From Streptomyces sp. NBC_01463 (GTDB lineage: Bacteria; Actinomycetota; Actinomycetes; Streptomycetales; Streptomycetaceae), in NCBI GenBank assembly GCA_036227345.1, contig CP109468.1:1364001-1428000 (forward strand): a stretch of 64,000 nucleotides of DNA, in the 5' to 3' direction. The first letter of the stretch is position 1. The number at the start of each line of letters is the position of its first letter. This document shows positions 43,084 through 52,674 of this stretch, piece after piece. The position numbers and the translations under genes were made by a program. The notes under the pieces are model-generated. The model was not told where the DNA came from. It saw only the letters and a program-made list of their open reading frames with translations, and searched no databases.

Positions 43084-44313
43084 ATGACCAAGGCTCTTGA
43101 GGGCGTGCGCGTCCTCGACATGACGCACGTACAGTCCGGCCCCTCCGCCACCCAGCTGCTCGGCTGGCTCGGTGCGGACGTGGTGAAGCTGGAGGCTCCG
43201 AGCGGCGACATCACCCGCAGGCAGCTGCGCGACCTGCCCGATGTCGACTCCCTCTACTTCACGATGCTCAACTGCAACAAGCGGAGCATCACGCTGAACA
43301 CCAAGAGCGCACGCGGCAAGGAGATCCTCACCGAACTCATCCGCCGCAGCGATGTGATGGTGGAGAACTTCGGGCCGGGGGCAGTCGACCGCATGGGGTT
43401 CACCTGGGAGCGGATCCAGGAGATCAACCCCCGCATCGTGTACGCCTCCATCAAGGGATTCGGTGAGGGCCCGTACACCGCCTTCAAGGCGTACGAGGTG
43501 GTCGCCCAGGCGATGGGCGGCTCGATGTCCACCACCGGGTTCGAGGACGGGCCGCCGCTGGCCACCGGTGCGCAGATCGGCGACTCCGGGACCGGGATCC
43601 ACGCCGTCGCCGGCATCCTGGCCGCCCTGTACCAGCGCGAGAGCACCGGCCGGGGGCAGCGCGTCAACGTCGCCATGCAGCATGCCGTCCTCAATCTGTG
43701 CCGGGTGAAGCTGCGCGATCAACAGCGTCTCGAACACGGCCCGTTGGCCGAGTATCCGAACGAGGACTTCGGCGACGAGGTGCCGCGCAGCGGCAACGCC
43801 AGCGGTGGCGGGCAGCCCGGCTGGGCGGTGAAGTGCGCCCCCGGCGGGCCCAACGACTACGTGTACGTGATCGTGCAGCCCGTCGGCTGGCAGCCGCTCG
43901 CCTCGCTGATCGGGCGGCCCGAACTGGTGGAGGACCCAGAGTGGGCGACGCCGGAGGCCCGGCTGCCCAAGCTCGGCAAGATGTTCCAGCTCATCGAGGA
44001 GTGGTCGTCCACGCTCCCCAAGTGGCAGGTCCTGGAACAGCTCAACGGCCACAACATCCCGTGCGGCCCGATCCTGTCCACCAAGGAGATCATGGAGGAC
44101 GAGTCGCTGGCCGCCAACGAGATGGTCGTCCGGGTCGAGCACCCCGAGCGCGGCACGTTCACCACCGTCGGCAGTCCGCTGAAGCTGTCCGACTCCCCCG
44201 TCGACGTGGTGACGTCACCACTGCTCGGCCAGCACAACGAAGCGGTGTACATCGGCGAACTGGGCCTCGGTGACGAGGAACTGCGGCTGCTGAAGACGAG
44301 CGGAGTCATCTGA
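43084..44313 (+). CDS. frc: Formyl-CoA:oxalate CoA-transferase (class III)
   Basis: Predicted CaiB/BaiF-type CoA-transferase, 409 residues, that moves CoA from formyl-CoA to oxalate. It agrees closely with what I recall of the Oxalobacter Frc: [35 protein letters not shown] and LRDQQRLE. The nucleophile is D167 in [10 protein letters not shown] (D169 in Oxalobacter numbering), and the glycine loop GGGQPGW is present. GAGGAGCGG precedes the ATG, 16 nt after the ThDP enzyme, and the acyl-CoA ligase starts 2 nt after its stop. This gene is the best evidence that the cluster handles oxalate or formyl-CoA. Confidence 0.92.
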   Translation: MTKALEGVRVLDMTHVQSGPSATQLLGWLGADVVKLEAPSGDITRRQLRDLPDVDSLYFTMLNCNKRSITLNTKSARGKEILTELIRRSDVMVENFGPGAVDRMGFTWERIQEINPRIVYASIKGFGEGPYTAFKAYEVVAQAMGGSMSTTGFEDGPPLATGAQIGDSGTGIHAVAGILAALYQRESTGRGQRVNVAMQHAVLNLCRVKLRDQQRLEHGPLAEYPNEDFGDEVPRSGNASGGGQPGWAVKCAPGGPNDYVYVIVQPVGWQPLASLIGRPELVEDPEWATPEARLPKLGKMFQLIEEWSSTLPKWQVLEQLNGHNIPCGPILSTKEIMEDESLAANEMVVRVEHPERGTFTTVGSPLKLSDSPVDVVTSPLLGQHNEAVYIGELGLGDEELRLLKTSGVI

Positions 44314-44315
44314 TC

Positions 44316-46454
44316 ATGGTCGAGTCACAGGATCGCGAACAGGTCAGGCAGCTGCTCGAATCCGTCCGGGCGGCCGGGCGCACGGCGCTCACCGCGCCCG
44401 AGGGCAAGATCGTGGCGGACGCGTACGGGATCGTGGTGCCCGGCGAGGAGCTGGCCCGGGACATCGACGAGGCGGTCGCCCACGCGGACCGGATCGGCGG
44501 GCCCGTCGTACTGAAGATCGTCTCGCCCGATGTGCTGCACAAGACGGACGCCGGCGGGGTCATCGTCGGGGTGGAGGGCGCCGCGCAGGTTCGGGAGGCG
44601 TTCCGCCGCATCGTCGGAAACGTGCGGGCGTACGCGCCGGACGCGCGGATCGACGGCGTGCAGGTGCAGCAACTGGTGCCGCCCGGGCAGGAGGTCATCA
44701 TCGGCGCGGTGACGGACCCGACGTTCGGCAAGGTCGTCGCGTTCGGTCTGGGCGGCGTGCTGGTGGAGGTGCTGAAGGACATCACCTTCCGGCTGGCTCC
44801 GGTCACCGCGGACGAGGCGCTGTCGATGCTCGACTCGATCGGCGCGGCGGAGGTCCTGCGCGGGGTGCGCGGCGCCCCGCCCGTGGACCGGTGGGCGCTG
44901 GCCGAGCAGATCCGGCGGGTGTCCCGACTGGTGGCGGACTTCCCGGAGATCGCCGAGGTCGACCTGAACCCGGTGATCGCCTCCCCGGAGGGGGCCGTCG
45001 CCGCCGACATCCGGATCCTGCTGTCCACGGAGGTGGTGAAGGAGCGCCGGAAGTACGGCCGGGAGGAGATCCTCGCCTCGATGCGCCGGCTGATGGAGCC
45101 GCGCTCGGTCGCCGTGATCGGGGCGTCCAACGAGGCCGGGAAGATCGGCAATTCGGTGATGCGCAATCTCATCGACGGCGGCTTCGCCGGGGAGATCCAT
45201 CCGGTGAACCCGCGGGCCGATGACATTCTGGGCCGCAAGGCGTACAAGAGTGTCACGGACGTTCCCGGTGAGGTGGATGTGGCGGTCTTCGCGATCCCGG
45301 CCAAGTTCGTGGCGTCGGCGCTGGAGGAGGTGGGCCGCAAGGGCATCGCGAACGCGGTCCTCATCCCGTCCGGCTTCGCCGAGACCGGTGAACAGGCCCT
45401 GCAGGACGAGATCGTGGCGATCGGCGAGCGGTACGGGGTGCGGCTGCTGGGGCCGAACATCTACGGCTACTACTCCACGTGGCAGGACCTGTGCGCCACG
45501 TTCTGCACCCCGTACGACGTGAAGGGCGGGGTGGCGCTGACCTCCCAGTCCGGTGGCATCGGCATGGCGATCCTCGGCTTCGCCCGTTCGACGAAGACCG
45601 GTGTCTCGGCGATCGTCGGGCTCGGCAACAAGTCGGACCTGGACGAGGACGATCTGCTGACCTGGTTCGGCGAGGACCCGCACACCCAGTGCATCGCCAT
45701 GCACCTGGAGGACCTCAAGGACGGGCGCGCGTTCGTGGAGGCGGCGCGGGCGACCGTACCGAAGAAGCCGATCGTGGTGCTCAAGGCGGGGCGGACGAGC
45801 GCGGGGGCGAAGGCCGCGGGTTCGCACACCGGTGCGCTGGCCGGCGACGACGCCGTGTACGACGACATCCTGCGTCAGGCGGGGGTGATCCGGGCGCCGG
45901 GGCTCAACGAGATGCTGGAGTACGCGCGGGCGCTGCCGGTGCTGCCGGCGCCGAAGGGCGACAACGTCGTCATCATCACCGGCGCGGGCGGTTCGGGTGT
46001 GCTGCTGTCGGACGCGATCGTGGACAACGGCCTGTCGCTGATGGAGATCCCGCCGGATCTCGACTCCGCGTTCAAGGCGTTCATCCCGCCGTTCGGCGCG
46101 GCCGGCAACCCGATCGACATCACGGGCGGTGAGCCGCCTTCGACGTACGAGGCGACGATCCGGCTCGGTATGGAGGACCCGCGCATCCACGCGCTGGTCC
46201 TGGGCTACTGGCACACGATCGTCACTCCGCCGATGGTCTTCGCCGAGCTGACGGCCCGGGTGGTCCAGGAGTTCCGGGACCGCGGGATCGAGAAGCCGGT
46301 CGTGGCGTCGCTGGCCGGTGACACCGAGGTCGAGGAGGCCTGCGCGTATCTCTTCGAGCGGGGCGTCGTCGCCTACCCCTATACCACCGAGAAGCCGGTC
46401 GCGGCGCTCGGTGCGAAGTACCGCTGGGCAAGGGCCGCGGGGCTGCTGACCTGA
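44316..46454 (+). CDS. Acyl-CoA ligase, ADP-forming (acetate-CoA ligase family)
   Basis: Predicted fused nucleoside-diphosphate-forming acyl-CoA synthetase, 712 residues. The order is ATP-grasp beta part first (about 5-240: GGPVVLKIVSPDVLHKTDAGG, EVDLNPVI), then CoA-binding (about 260-390: SVAVIGASNEAGKIGN, LLGPNIYG) and the two ligase domains (SQSGGIGMAI, LKAGRTSAG), with the likely phosphohistidine at about 504 in GSHTGALAG. It makes or uses an acyl-CoA with ATP/ADP exchange. Two bases separate it from frc, so it is in the same operon. In an oxalate or hydroxyacid pathway it could activate the acid at the start or recover ATP from acyl-CoA; which one is not decided by sequence. Confidence 0.9.
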   Translation: MVESQDREQVRQLLESVRAAGRTALTAPEGKIVADAYGIVVPGEELARDIDEAVAHADRIGGPVVLKIVSPDVLHKTDAGGVIVGVEGAAQVREAFRRIVGNVRAYAPDARIDGVQVQQLVPPGQEVIIGAVTDPTFGKVVAFGLGGVLVEVLKDITFRLAPVTADEALSMLDSIGAAEVLRGVRGAPPVDRWALAEQIRRVSRLVADFPEIAEVDLNPVIASPEGAVAADIRILLSTEVVKERRKYGREEILASMRRLMEPRSVAVIGASNEAGKIGNSVMRNLIDGGFAGEIHPVNPRADDILGRKAYKSVTDVPGEVDVAVFAIPAKFVASALEEVGRKGIANAVLIPSGFAETGEQALQDEIVAIGERYGVRLLGPNIYGYYSTWQDLCATFCTPYDVKGGVALTSQSGGIGMAILGFARSTKTGVSAIVGLGNKSDLDEDDLLTWFGEDPHTQCIAMHLEDLKDGRAFVEAARATVPKKPIVVLKAGRTSAGAKAAGSHTGALAGDDAVYDDILRQAGVIRAPGLNEMLEYARALPVLPAPKGDNVVIITGAGGSGVLLSDAIVDNGLSLMEIPPDLDSAFKAFIPPFGAAGNPIDITGGEPPSTYEATIRLGMEDPRIHALVLGYWHTIVTPPMVFAELTARVVQEFRDRGIEKPVVASLAGDTEVEEACAYLFERGVVAYPYTTEKPVAALGAKYRWARAAGLLT

Positions 46455-46523
46455 CCCTTCCCAGGCACGAGGAGTTTGGACAGGGGGCGCTGGCCAGGTT
46501 CTTTCGAAGCCAAGGGGAGATTC

Positions 46524-47918
46524 ATGAGCACAGACGGACAACCGGGCGCGTCAGCCGTCGCGTACCGGGAAGTGACGGACAGCAAGGGCCGGATCTACCG
46601 GGTCGGCGAGTCGGACCGCAGCATCCTCGGTCACAGCCGGAAGACCATGGTGTACCTGCCGTGGATCGCGATGATGGCCATCAGCGTGTCGGAGTACGCC
46701 TACGGATCCGCGGAGGACACCCTCTCCGAGGCGCATGGCTGGACACAGAGCAACACCTTCTGGATTCTCAGCGTCTGGGTCTTCTTCCAGGCGGGCATCG
46801 CGTTCCCCGCCGGGTGGCTGCGCGAGAAGAACATCCTCACCGCGCGCCGCGCCATGTTCATCGGCGCCGCGCTCTGTCTGGTCGGCTTCCTCGCGCTCTC
46901 GCACGTCGACAACGTCCTCGGCGCGATCTGCGGCTTCGGCGTCGTCGGCGGGCTGGGGTCCGGACTCATCTACGCCACCTGCATCAACATGGTGGGCAAG
47001 TGGTTCCCGGAACGGCGCGGCGCGAAGACCGGATTCGTCAACGGCGGTTTCGCATATGGTGCGTTGCCCTTCATCTTCATCTTCAACTACGCCTTCGACA
47101 CCAGCAACTACAACGAGGTGCTGGACCTCATCGGCCTCTACGTCCTGATCGTCGTGGCGGTCTGTGCCTGGTTCTTCAAGGACCCGCCGAAGAACTGGTG
47201 GCCCTCCGACATCGACCCGCTGAACTACACGGGCAACGCCAAGAGTGCGGCGAGCCTGGCGAAGAACCCTCCGGCGTCCAAGCAGTACACGCCGCAGGAG
47301 GCCATCAGGACGGGCATGCTGCCCCTGATGTGGATCACCATCGTCCTGACGGCCGGGGTGTCCATCTTCGGGATCTCCTTCCAGGTGGACTACGCGAAGG
47401 AGGTCGGCTTCGGTCCGCTGGTCGCGGCGTCGTCCATGGGGGTCATGGCCGTCATCAACGGGGTCGGCCGCGCGGTCGTCGGCTGGCTCTCGGACATCTG
47501 GGGCCGCAAGCTGACCCTGGTGTTCGTCATCGTCGTGCTGGGTCTCGCCCAGTTCGGCGTGATCTGGGCCGGGAACATGCACAGCGAGTGGCTGTTCCTG
47601 TTCTTCGCCTTCCTCTCCGGCTTCGGCGGCGGTGCGTTCTACCCGATGTTCGCCGCCCTGACCCCGGACTACTTCGGGGAGAACTACAACGCCACCAACT
47701 ACGGCCTCGTCTACAGCGGCAAGCTGATCAGCGGACTGTTCGGCGGTGGTCTCGGCTCGATGGTGGTGGACTCCTGGGGCTACGACGGCGCCTATGCGCT
47801 GGCCGGGGCCATCTCCATGGTGGCGGCCTGCATCGCGCTGATGCTGAGGCAGCCGGGGCGGCCGCGGGTGCGGGACATCGTCCCCAATCCGCAGCCGGTC
47901 AGCCGGGAGGTCGTCTAG
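46524..47918 (+). CDS. OFA-family major facilitator transporter
   Basis: Predicted inner-membrane transporter of the oxalate/formate antiporter family of the major facilitator superfamily, 464 residues with about twelve membrane helices. Family marks are AFPAGWLREKN after helix 2, GLIYATCINMVGKWFPERRGAKTG between helices 4 and 5 (written here as parts of one loop), GVGRAVVGWLSDIWGRK and FFAFLSGFGGGAFYPMF. ATG at 46524 has AGGGGAGA 5 nt upstream; a start at 46476 is less likely. It closes the ThDP lyase-frc-ligase operon and probably imports the acid substrate, possibly exchanging it for formate. Confidence 0.9.
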   Translation: MSTDGQPGASAVAYREVTDSKGRIYRVGESDRSILGHSRKTMVYLPWIAMMAISVSEYAYGSAEDTLSEAHGWTQSNTFWILSVWVFFQAGIAFPAGWLREKNILTARRAMFIGAALCLVGFLALSHVDNVLGAICGFGVVGGLGSGLIYATCINMVGKWFPERRGAKTGFVNGGFAYGALPFIFIFNYAFDTSNYNEVLDLIGLYVLIVVAVCAWFFKDPPKNWWPSDIDPLNYTGNAKSAASLAKNPPASKQYTPQEAIRTGMLPLMWITIVLTAGVSIFGISFQVDYAKEVGFGPLVAASSMGVMAVINGVGRAVVGWLSDIWGRKLTLVFVIVVLGLAQFGVIWAGNMHSEWLFLFFAFLSGFGGGAFYPMFAALTPDYFGENYNATNYGLVYSGKLISGLFGGGLGSMVVDSWGYDGAYALAGAISMVAACIALMLRQPGRPRVRDIVPNPQPVSREVV

Positions 47919-47935
47919 GGGCGACGAACTCTGCC

Positions 47936-47991
47936 CCGCGTACGCCGGGCCTCCCCGCACAGACAGGTGCGGGGAGGCCCGGCGTACGCGG
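47936..47991. terminator. Long bidirectional terminator hairpin
   Basis: Perfect 25-bp inverted repeat (47936-47960 and 47967-47991) with loop AGACAG, between the convergent transporter and the minus-strand TIM-barrel gene. It is the strongest hairpin I found in the window. Confidence 0.92.
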
Positions 47992-47999
47992 CTGCCGTC

Positions 48000-49187
48000 C
48001 TACTTGCGGAGCGCCGCCATGCCCTGGTAGCTGATCTTCGCCTGCTTCAGGGACTGCGCGAGGTCCGTCGAGCTCGGTGCGGTGTCCTGCTCGACCATCG
48101 GGTTGCGGTAGTTCGTCTCCCCGACGCGGCTGAAGAAGGTCCGGTAGTCGATGACCCCGGTGCCGAAGGGGACCATGTCGTAGCCGTCGCCGCTGGCCGT
48201 GTTGATGATGCCGTCCTTGGCGTGGAACAGCGGGTAGCGCTTGTTGTAGCGGCGGACCACGGCCGCGGGGTCGAAGACGTTCTCCCGGACCGATCCGTCG
48301 AGCGCGGTGTAGGTGTGGAACTTGTACTGGGCGACGTGTGCCCAGTAGACGTCCATCTCCAGCCACACGGTCTTCGGGTCGGTGACCTTCAGGAAGTACT
48401 CCAGCTTGCGGACGCCCGAGCTGCGGGTGGGCCGGCCCTGGTCGTCCAGCGGGCCGCCGTCGAGCAGGAAGCCGTAGGCCGCGTCGTGGTTGTGGGTGTA
48501 CAGCTTGATGCCCTCGCGGTGGGCGATCTTGCCCAGCGCGTTCCACTTGTCGGCGGCCACGTCCCAGTCGGCACGGTAGGCGCTGCCAGTGGGGTCGCCA
48601 CCGGTGCCCATGTGGTCCATGCCGAGGATGTTGGCTATTTCGAGGTGCCGCTTGAACGTGTCCAGGTCGCTCTGGCTGAGCGGCCAGGACCCCGGGATGA
48701 AGCCGTGGTTGCCCTGGGCCCGCAGCCCGTAGTCGTCCAGCCACGAGCGCAGCAGCTTCGCGCCCTCCACCGTCTCCAGGTTGCTGCCGCCGGGCGCGTT
48801 GGCGTGCTGTCCGTAGCCGGCGAACTCGACCTGCTTGTAGCCGTAGCGGGCCAGCTCCTTGAAGACGTCACGGAAGCCCGAGGGAAGGGTGGTGCTGAGC
48901 GGGTCCCGGCCCGTGGCGTCGCGCACGGTGTACAGGATGATGCCCCGCTTCGACGGCGGGACCAGTGCCTGGCCGTGCCCGTGACCGTGCCCGTGGTCGT
49001 GCTCGTGGCCGTGGCCGTGCCCCTGGTGGGAGGCGGGCTGCGCGAAGGCCGGTGATGCGCCGAACACGGGGGCGGCGATCGCCGCTCCCGTGACGGCGGT
49101 GCAGGTGCTGAGGAAGCGGCGGCGGTTGATGCCGAGGCTGCGGCGCAGGGCGCCGTCCGTTCCGGATGCGTCGTTGAACTCGGTCAC
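48000..49187 (-). CDS. Tat-exported TIM-barrel isomerase/epimerase-like protein
   Basis: Predicted exported sugar phosphate isomerase/epimerase-fold (xylose isomerase-like) protein, 395 residues. The N terminus has a twin-arginine motif (INRRRFLST) and a hydrophobic stretch ending near FAQPA (residue 51). A His/Gly-rich segment follows (about 54-72, GHGHGHEHDHGHGHGHG), which could hold metal. The barrel (about 80-395) starts RGIILYTVRDATG and carries metal-ligand candidates in VEFAGYG, GNHGF, YTHNHD, LEMDVYW and FHAKDG. GTG at 49187 has only a GA-rich region upstream. It lies 64 nt after the Ebo-type operon on the same strand and may be its eighth gene. The reaction is unknown. Confidence 0.87.
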   Translation of the reverse strand: MTEFNDASGTDGALRRSLGINRRRFLSTCTAVTGAAIAAPVFGASPAFAQPASHQGHGHGHEHDHGHGHGHGQALVPPSKRGIILYTVRDATGRDPLSTTLPSGFRDVFKELARYGYKQVEFAGYGQHANAPGGSNLETVEGAKLLRSWLDDYGLRAQGNHGFIPGSWPLSQSDLDTFKRHLEIANILGMDHMGTGGDPTGSAYRADWDVAADKWNALGKIAHREGIKLYTHNHDAAYGFLLDGGPLDDQGRPTRSSGVRKLEYFLKVTDPKTVWLEMDVYWAHVAQYKFHTYTALDGSVRENVFDPAAVVRRYNKRYPLFHAKDGIINTASGDGYDMVPFGTGVIDYRTFFSRVGETNYRNPMVEQDTAPSSTDLAQSLKQAKISYQGMAALRK

Positions 49188-49251
49188 GGTCTCTCTCTTT
49201 CTCGAGGATGCGCACTACGGGGGTGTGCGCAGCGCTGTGCTCGGACCGGTC

Positions 49252-50649
49252 TCACGCGAGGCCGGCCAGCGTGAGGAGCAGGGACTTCACTTCGGTGGCC
49301 CGGACGGGGCCGGTGAACGCGTGGGGGGTGGAGCAGAGGATGAGCGGACCTTCGTCTTCGCTCAGCGGGAGGCGGCCGTGGCTGCCCCGGATGGGTGACG
49401 GATCGAGCGGCACGACCGCCATGCGGTAGCGCATGCCGAGCTTCTTGCGGGCGACCGCCGTGACCGCCTTGACCCGTACGTACGGGTCCTGCGGGTCCAT
49501 GAAGAGCTCGACGGGGTCGTAGCCGGGTTTGCGGTGGATCTCGACGAGCTGGGCGAAGTCGGGCGCCCGGGCGTCGTCGAGCCAGTAGTAGTACGTGAAC
49601 CAGGCGTCCGGTTCCGCGACGGCGACCAGCTCCCCGGAGCGGGGGTGGTCCAGGCCCTGGGCCTTCTTGCCCTCGTCGTCCAGGAGCTGCTCGATGCCCG
49701 GGAGGTCCGCCAGGGCGGCGCGGGCCGCTTCGAGGTCCTCGGGGCGGCGTACGTAGATGTGGGCGATCTGGTGGTCGGCCACGGCGAAGGCCCGGGACGT
49801 CATCGGGTCCAGGTACTCCATGCCGTCCTGGGTGTGGACCTCCAGGAGTCCGGCCCGGCGCAGCGCCCGGTTGATGTCGACGGGCCGGTCGACGCGGGTG
49901 ATGCCGTACTCGGAGAGGGCGACGACGGTGCGGCCCTCGCGGCGGGCGTCGTCCAGGAGCGGGGCGACGGCCCGGTCGAGGTCGGCGGCCGCCTTGAAGG
50001 ACCTGGGGTCGTCGGGGCCGAAGCGCTGGAGGTCGTAGTCCAGGTGCGGGAGGTAGCAGAGGGCGAGGTCGGGGTGGCGGGTGTCGAGGATGTGGCGGGT
50101 CGCGTCGATGATCCACTGCGAGGAGACCAGGTCGGCGCCGGGTCCCCAGAAGTGGAAGAGGGGGAAGGTGCCGAGCTTGTCGGTGAGCTCGTCGTGGAGG
50201 GCGGGCGGGCGGGTGTAGCAGTCGGGTTCCTTGCGGCCGTCGGCGTAGTAGACGGGGCGCGGGGTGACGGTGTAGTCGGTGTCGGCCCCCATGGCGTACC
50301 ACCAGCAGATGTTGGCGACGGTGTAGCCGGGGTGGGAGCGGCGGGCGGCGTCCCAGAGCTTGTCGCCCTCGACGAGTCCGTTGTGCTGGCGCCACAGGAG
50401 GACGTCGCCGAGCTCCCGGAAGTACCAGCCGTTGGCGACGATGCCGTGCTCGGCCGGGGTGGTGCCGGTGAGGAAGGTGGACTGGGCGGCGCAGGTGACG
50501 GCGGGCAGCACGGTGCCGAGCGGTGCGTGGGTGCCGGTCCGGCCCAGGGCCTTGAGGTGGGGCATGTGGTCGAGGAGCCGTGGGGTGAGTCCCACGACGT
50601 CCAGGACCAGGAGCGGGGTGGGCGAGCCGGTCGTCCCTGCGGTGGTCAT
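49252..50649 (-). CDS. Alkaline-phosphatase-fold phosphodiesterase (EboF-like)
   Basis: Predicted member of the alkaline phosphatase superfamily, type I phosphodiesterase/nucleotide pyrophosphatase, 465 residues. The metal site begins with LLVLDVVGL and the nucleophile threonine is in LPAVTCAAQSTF; TGTTPAEHGIVANGWYF, LPHLDYDLQRFGP and the later ADHQIAHIY supply other ligands. No signal peptide is seen. ATG overlaps the upstream eboE stop by 4 nt (ATGA). It is the last of seven coupled genes; in the known ebo systems a phosphodiesterase of this type is EboF. The likely task is cleaving a phosphoester of the pathway product. Confidence 0.88.
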   Translation of the reverse strand: MTTAGTTGSPTPLLVLDVVGLTPRLLDHMPHLKALGRTGTHAPLGTVLPAVTCAAQSTFLTGTTPAEHGIVANGWYFRELGDVLLWRQHNGLVEGDKLWDAARRSHPGYTVANICWWYAMGADTDYTVTPRPVYYADGRKEPDCYTRPPALHDELTDKLGTFPLFHFWGPGADLVSSQWIIDATRHILDTRHPDLALCYLPHLDYDLQRFGPDDPRSFKAAADLDRAVAPLLDDARREGRTVVALSEYGITRVDRPVDINRALRRAGLLEVHTQDGMEYLDPMTSRAFAVADHQIAHIYVRRPEDLEAARAALADLPGIEQLLDDEGKKAQGLDHPRSGELVAVAEPDAWFTYYYWLDDARAPDFAQLVEIHRKPGYDPVELFMDPQDPYVRVKAVTAVARKKLGMRYRMAVVPLDPSPIRGSHGRLPLSEDEGPLILCSTPHAFTGPVRATEVKSLLLTLAGLA

Positions 50650-51821
50650 GGCAGCTCCTTGAGGCCGAGGTCGACCAGGAGGTCGCGGGCGAGGGTGAGT
50701 TCGGCGGCGATGCCGTCGGCGAGCTGGGCGCGGGTGCGTGGCCGCAGCTCGGCGGGGAGTGCCTGCCAGGTGTACGTCTCGACCTCCAGGTGCCGGGTGA
50801 GCGGCCGGGCCCCGCCGACCAGGCGGGTCAGCGTGGACCGGAGCACCGGGAGAGTGGAGGTGAGCGGGGGGGCCGGCGGGGCGTGCAGGGGGACGTGGAA
50901 GTGGGCGCGCCACGGGGCGCTGTCGGGCAGGGCCTCACCGCCGACGGCCTCGTCGAGGTCGTCGGTGCCGCGCAGTCCGGCGGCGGTGGCGACGCGGGTC
51001 TGGTGCAGGAAGCGGGGTTCGGCGAAGGCGGCGAGGGCGGTGCGCACCTCGGGGAGGTGGGGGTGCTCGGCGTGCAGGGCGGCGGAGAGCTGCGCCTTGA
51101 CGGCGGGGATGCCGGCCGCGGTGAGTGCGTCGAGTGCGGTGTCCGGGTCCTCGAAGGAGGTGGCGAGGTGGCAGGTGTCGATGCAGACGCCGATGCGGGC
51201 GTGGCCGACCGCGGTGAGCGGGGCGATGGCGTCGGCGGTGGTCTCGACGGTGCATCCGGGTTCGGGTTCGAGGCCGATCCGGATGGACTTGCCCGTGAGT
51301 TCGGCGAGTGCGTCGAGGCGTTCGCCGAGGGTGGTGAGCGCGGCGAGTGCGGTGCGGGCCGCCTCGGGGTCGCCCGTGTAGGGGGTGCGCCAGGCGAGCG
51401 GGAGGGTGGAGATGGTGCCTTCGGTGACGTCGTCGGGCAGCAGCGTGGCGAGGAGCCGGGCGAGGTCGCTCGTGTGGGCGAGCCGCTCGGGGTCGGTCCA
51501 GTCCGGCTTGTAGACCCGGTACTTGACCTCCTCGGCGCCGAATCCCTCGTACGGGAAGCCGTTGAGGGTGACGACTTCGAGGCCGCGGCGCTCCAGCTCG
51601 GAGCGCAGGGAGCGCAGCTGCGAAGGGTCGTTGATCAGGGTGCGGGCGGCGTCCCTGGCGAGCCAGAGGCCGATGCCGAGGCGGTCGCGGCCGAGGCGTC
51701 TGCGTACGGGCTCGCAGTGGTCGCGGAGCTGGGACCGGACACCGTCCAGGGTCTCCGCGGGGTGGACGTTGGTGCAGTACGCGAGGTGGACGACGGTGCC
51801 GTCGGGGTGGCGGAAGCGCAT
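50646..51821 (-). CDS. eboE: Metabolite traffic protein EboE
   Basis: Predicted EboE-type xylose-isomerase-like TIM-barrel protein, 391 residues. The start HLAYCTNVHPAETLDGV is characteristic; metal and substrate loops include LTLNGFPYEGFG (in the sequence VVTLNGFPYEGFG), IGLEPEPGCTVE, GVCIDTCHLA and FHVPLH. GGGGAG precedes the ATG, which lies 4 nt after the TatD-like gene stop, and its stop overlaps the next start. EboE belongs to the ebo operon described in cyanobacteria and other bacteria, where it is linked to maturation or export of scytonemin-type metabolites. Its reaction is unknown. Confidence 0.88.
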   Translation of the reverse strand: MRFRHPDGTVVHLAYCTNVHPAETLDGVRSQLRDHCEPVRRRLGRDRLGIGLWLARDAARTLINDPSQLRSLRSELERRGLEVVTLNGFPYEGFGAEEVKYRVYKPDWTDPERLAHTSDLARLLATLLPDDVTEGTISTLPLAWRTPYTGDPEAARTALAALTTLGERLDALAELTGKSIRIGLEPEPGCTVETTADAIAPLTAVGHARIGVCIDTCHLATSFEDPDTALDALTAAGIPAVKAQLSAALHAEHPHLPEVRTALAAFAEPRFLHQTRVATAAGLRGTDDLDEAVGGEALPDSAPWRAHFHVPLHAPPAPPLTSTLPVLRSTLTRLVGGARPLTRHLEVETYTWQALPAELRPRTRAQLADGIAAELTLARDLLVDLGLKELP

Positions 51822-51825
51822 GGCC

Positions 51826-52674
51826 TCACTCCCCGCCGCGCAGGATGGAGTTGCCCTCGTGGAGCGGTTCGGGGGCGGCGGTGTCGAGGTGGAGACGGCC
51901 GCTCTGGCCGTAGAAGGCGACCGGGTTGCGCCACAGCACCTGGTCGACGTCGTCCTCGCTGAATCCGGCGGCGAGCATGGCGTCGCCCACCCGGCGGGTC
52001 TTCAGCGGATCGCTCTTTCCCCAGTCCGCGGCGGAGTTGACGAGGACCTTCTCCGTGCCGTGCAGCTTGAGGACGGCGACCATGCGGTCCTCGTCCATCT
52101 TGGTGTCGGGGTAGATGGAGAACCCGGCCCAGCAGCCGCTGTCCAGGGCGTCCTTGACCGTCGTCTCGTTGAGGTGGTCGAGCAGCACGAGTTCCGGGGC
52201 GAGGCGGGACTCGCGTACGACGTCGATGGTGCGGCGCAGGCCGGCGAGCTTGTCGCGGTGCGGGGTGTGGACGAGCGCGGGCAGTCCGTGGTCGGCGGCC
52301 AGCTGGAGCTGGGCGGCCAGCGCGTGGTCCTCGGCCGGGGTCATCGAGTCGTAGCCGATCTCGCCGACGGCGACGACGGAGTCCTTGACGAGGTAGCGGG
52401 GCAGGGCGTCGAGGACCGGGGTGCAGCGGGGGTCGTTCGCCTCTTTGGGGTTGAGGGCGAGCGTGCAGTGGTGGGCGATGCCGTACTGGGCGGCGCGGAA
52501 GGGCTCCCAGCCGAGCAGGGCGTCGAAGTAGTCGAAGAAGCTGGCGGGCGAGGTGCGGGGCTGGCCCAGCCAGAAGGAGGGTTCGACCAGGGCGCGGACC
52601 CCGGAGTCGTACATCGCCCGGTAGTCGTCCGTGGTGCGGGAGGTCATGTGGATGTGGGGGTCGAAGATGCGCAT
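51826..52674 (-). CDS. TatD-like metal hydrolase (EboB-like)
   Basis: Predicted TatD-family metal-dependent hydrolase, 282 residues. Metal ligands appear in DPHIHMTS near the N terminus, GEIGYD in the middle (E), LVHTPHR (H) and the later DHLNE; the C-terminal VNSAADWGKSDPL carries the final aspartate. There is no signal peptide. The start overlaps the eboA stop by one base (TGATG), and eboE follows 4 nt later. The ebo operons include a TatD hydrolase as EboB, matching this position. The substrate is unknown. Confidence 0.88.
   Translation of the reverse strand: MRIFDPHIHMTSRTTDDYRAMYDSGVRALVEPSFWLGQPRTSPASFFDYFDALLGWEPFRAAQYGIAHHCTLALNPKEANDPRCTPVLDALPRYLVKDSVVAVGEIGYDSMTPAEDHALAAQLQLAADHGLPALVHTPHRDKLAGLRRTIDVVRESRLAPELVLLDHLNETTVKDALDSGCWAGFSIYPDTKMDEDRMVAVLKLHGTEKVLVNSAADWGKSDPLKTRRVGDAMLAAGFSEDDVDQVLWRNPVAFYGQSGRLHLDTAAPEPLHEGNSILRGGE

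Noticed and set aside
48965..49025. Repeated CGTG/CCGTG units that could suggest a small repeat array or CRISPR.
   Set aside because: They encode the His/Gly-rich segment; units are too short and without spacers. No CRISPR array was found anywhere.
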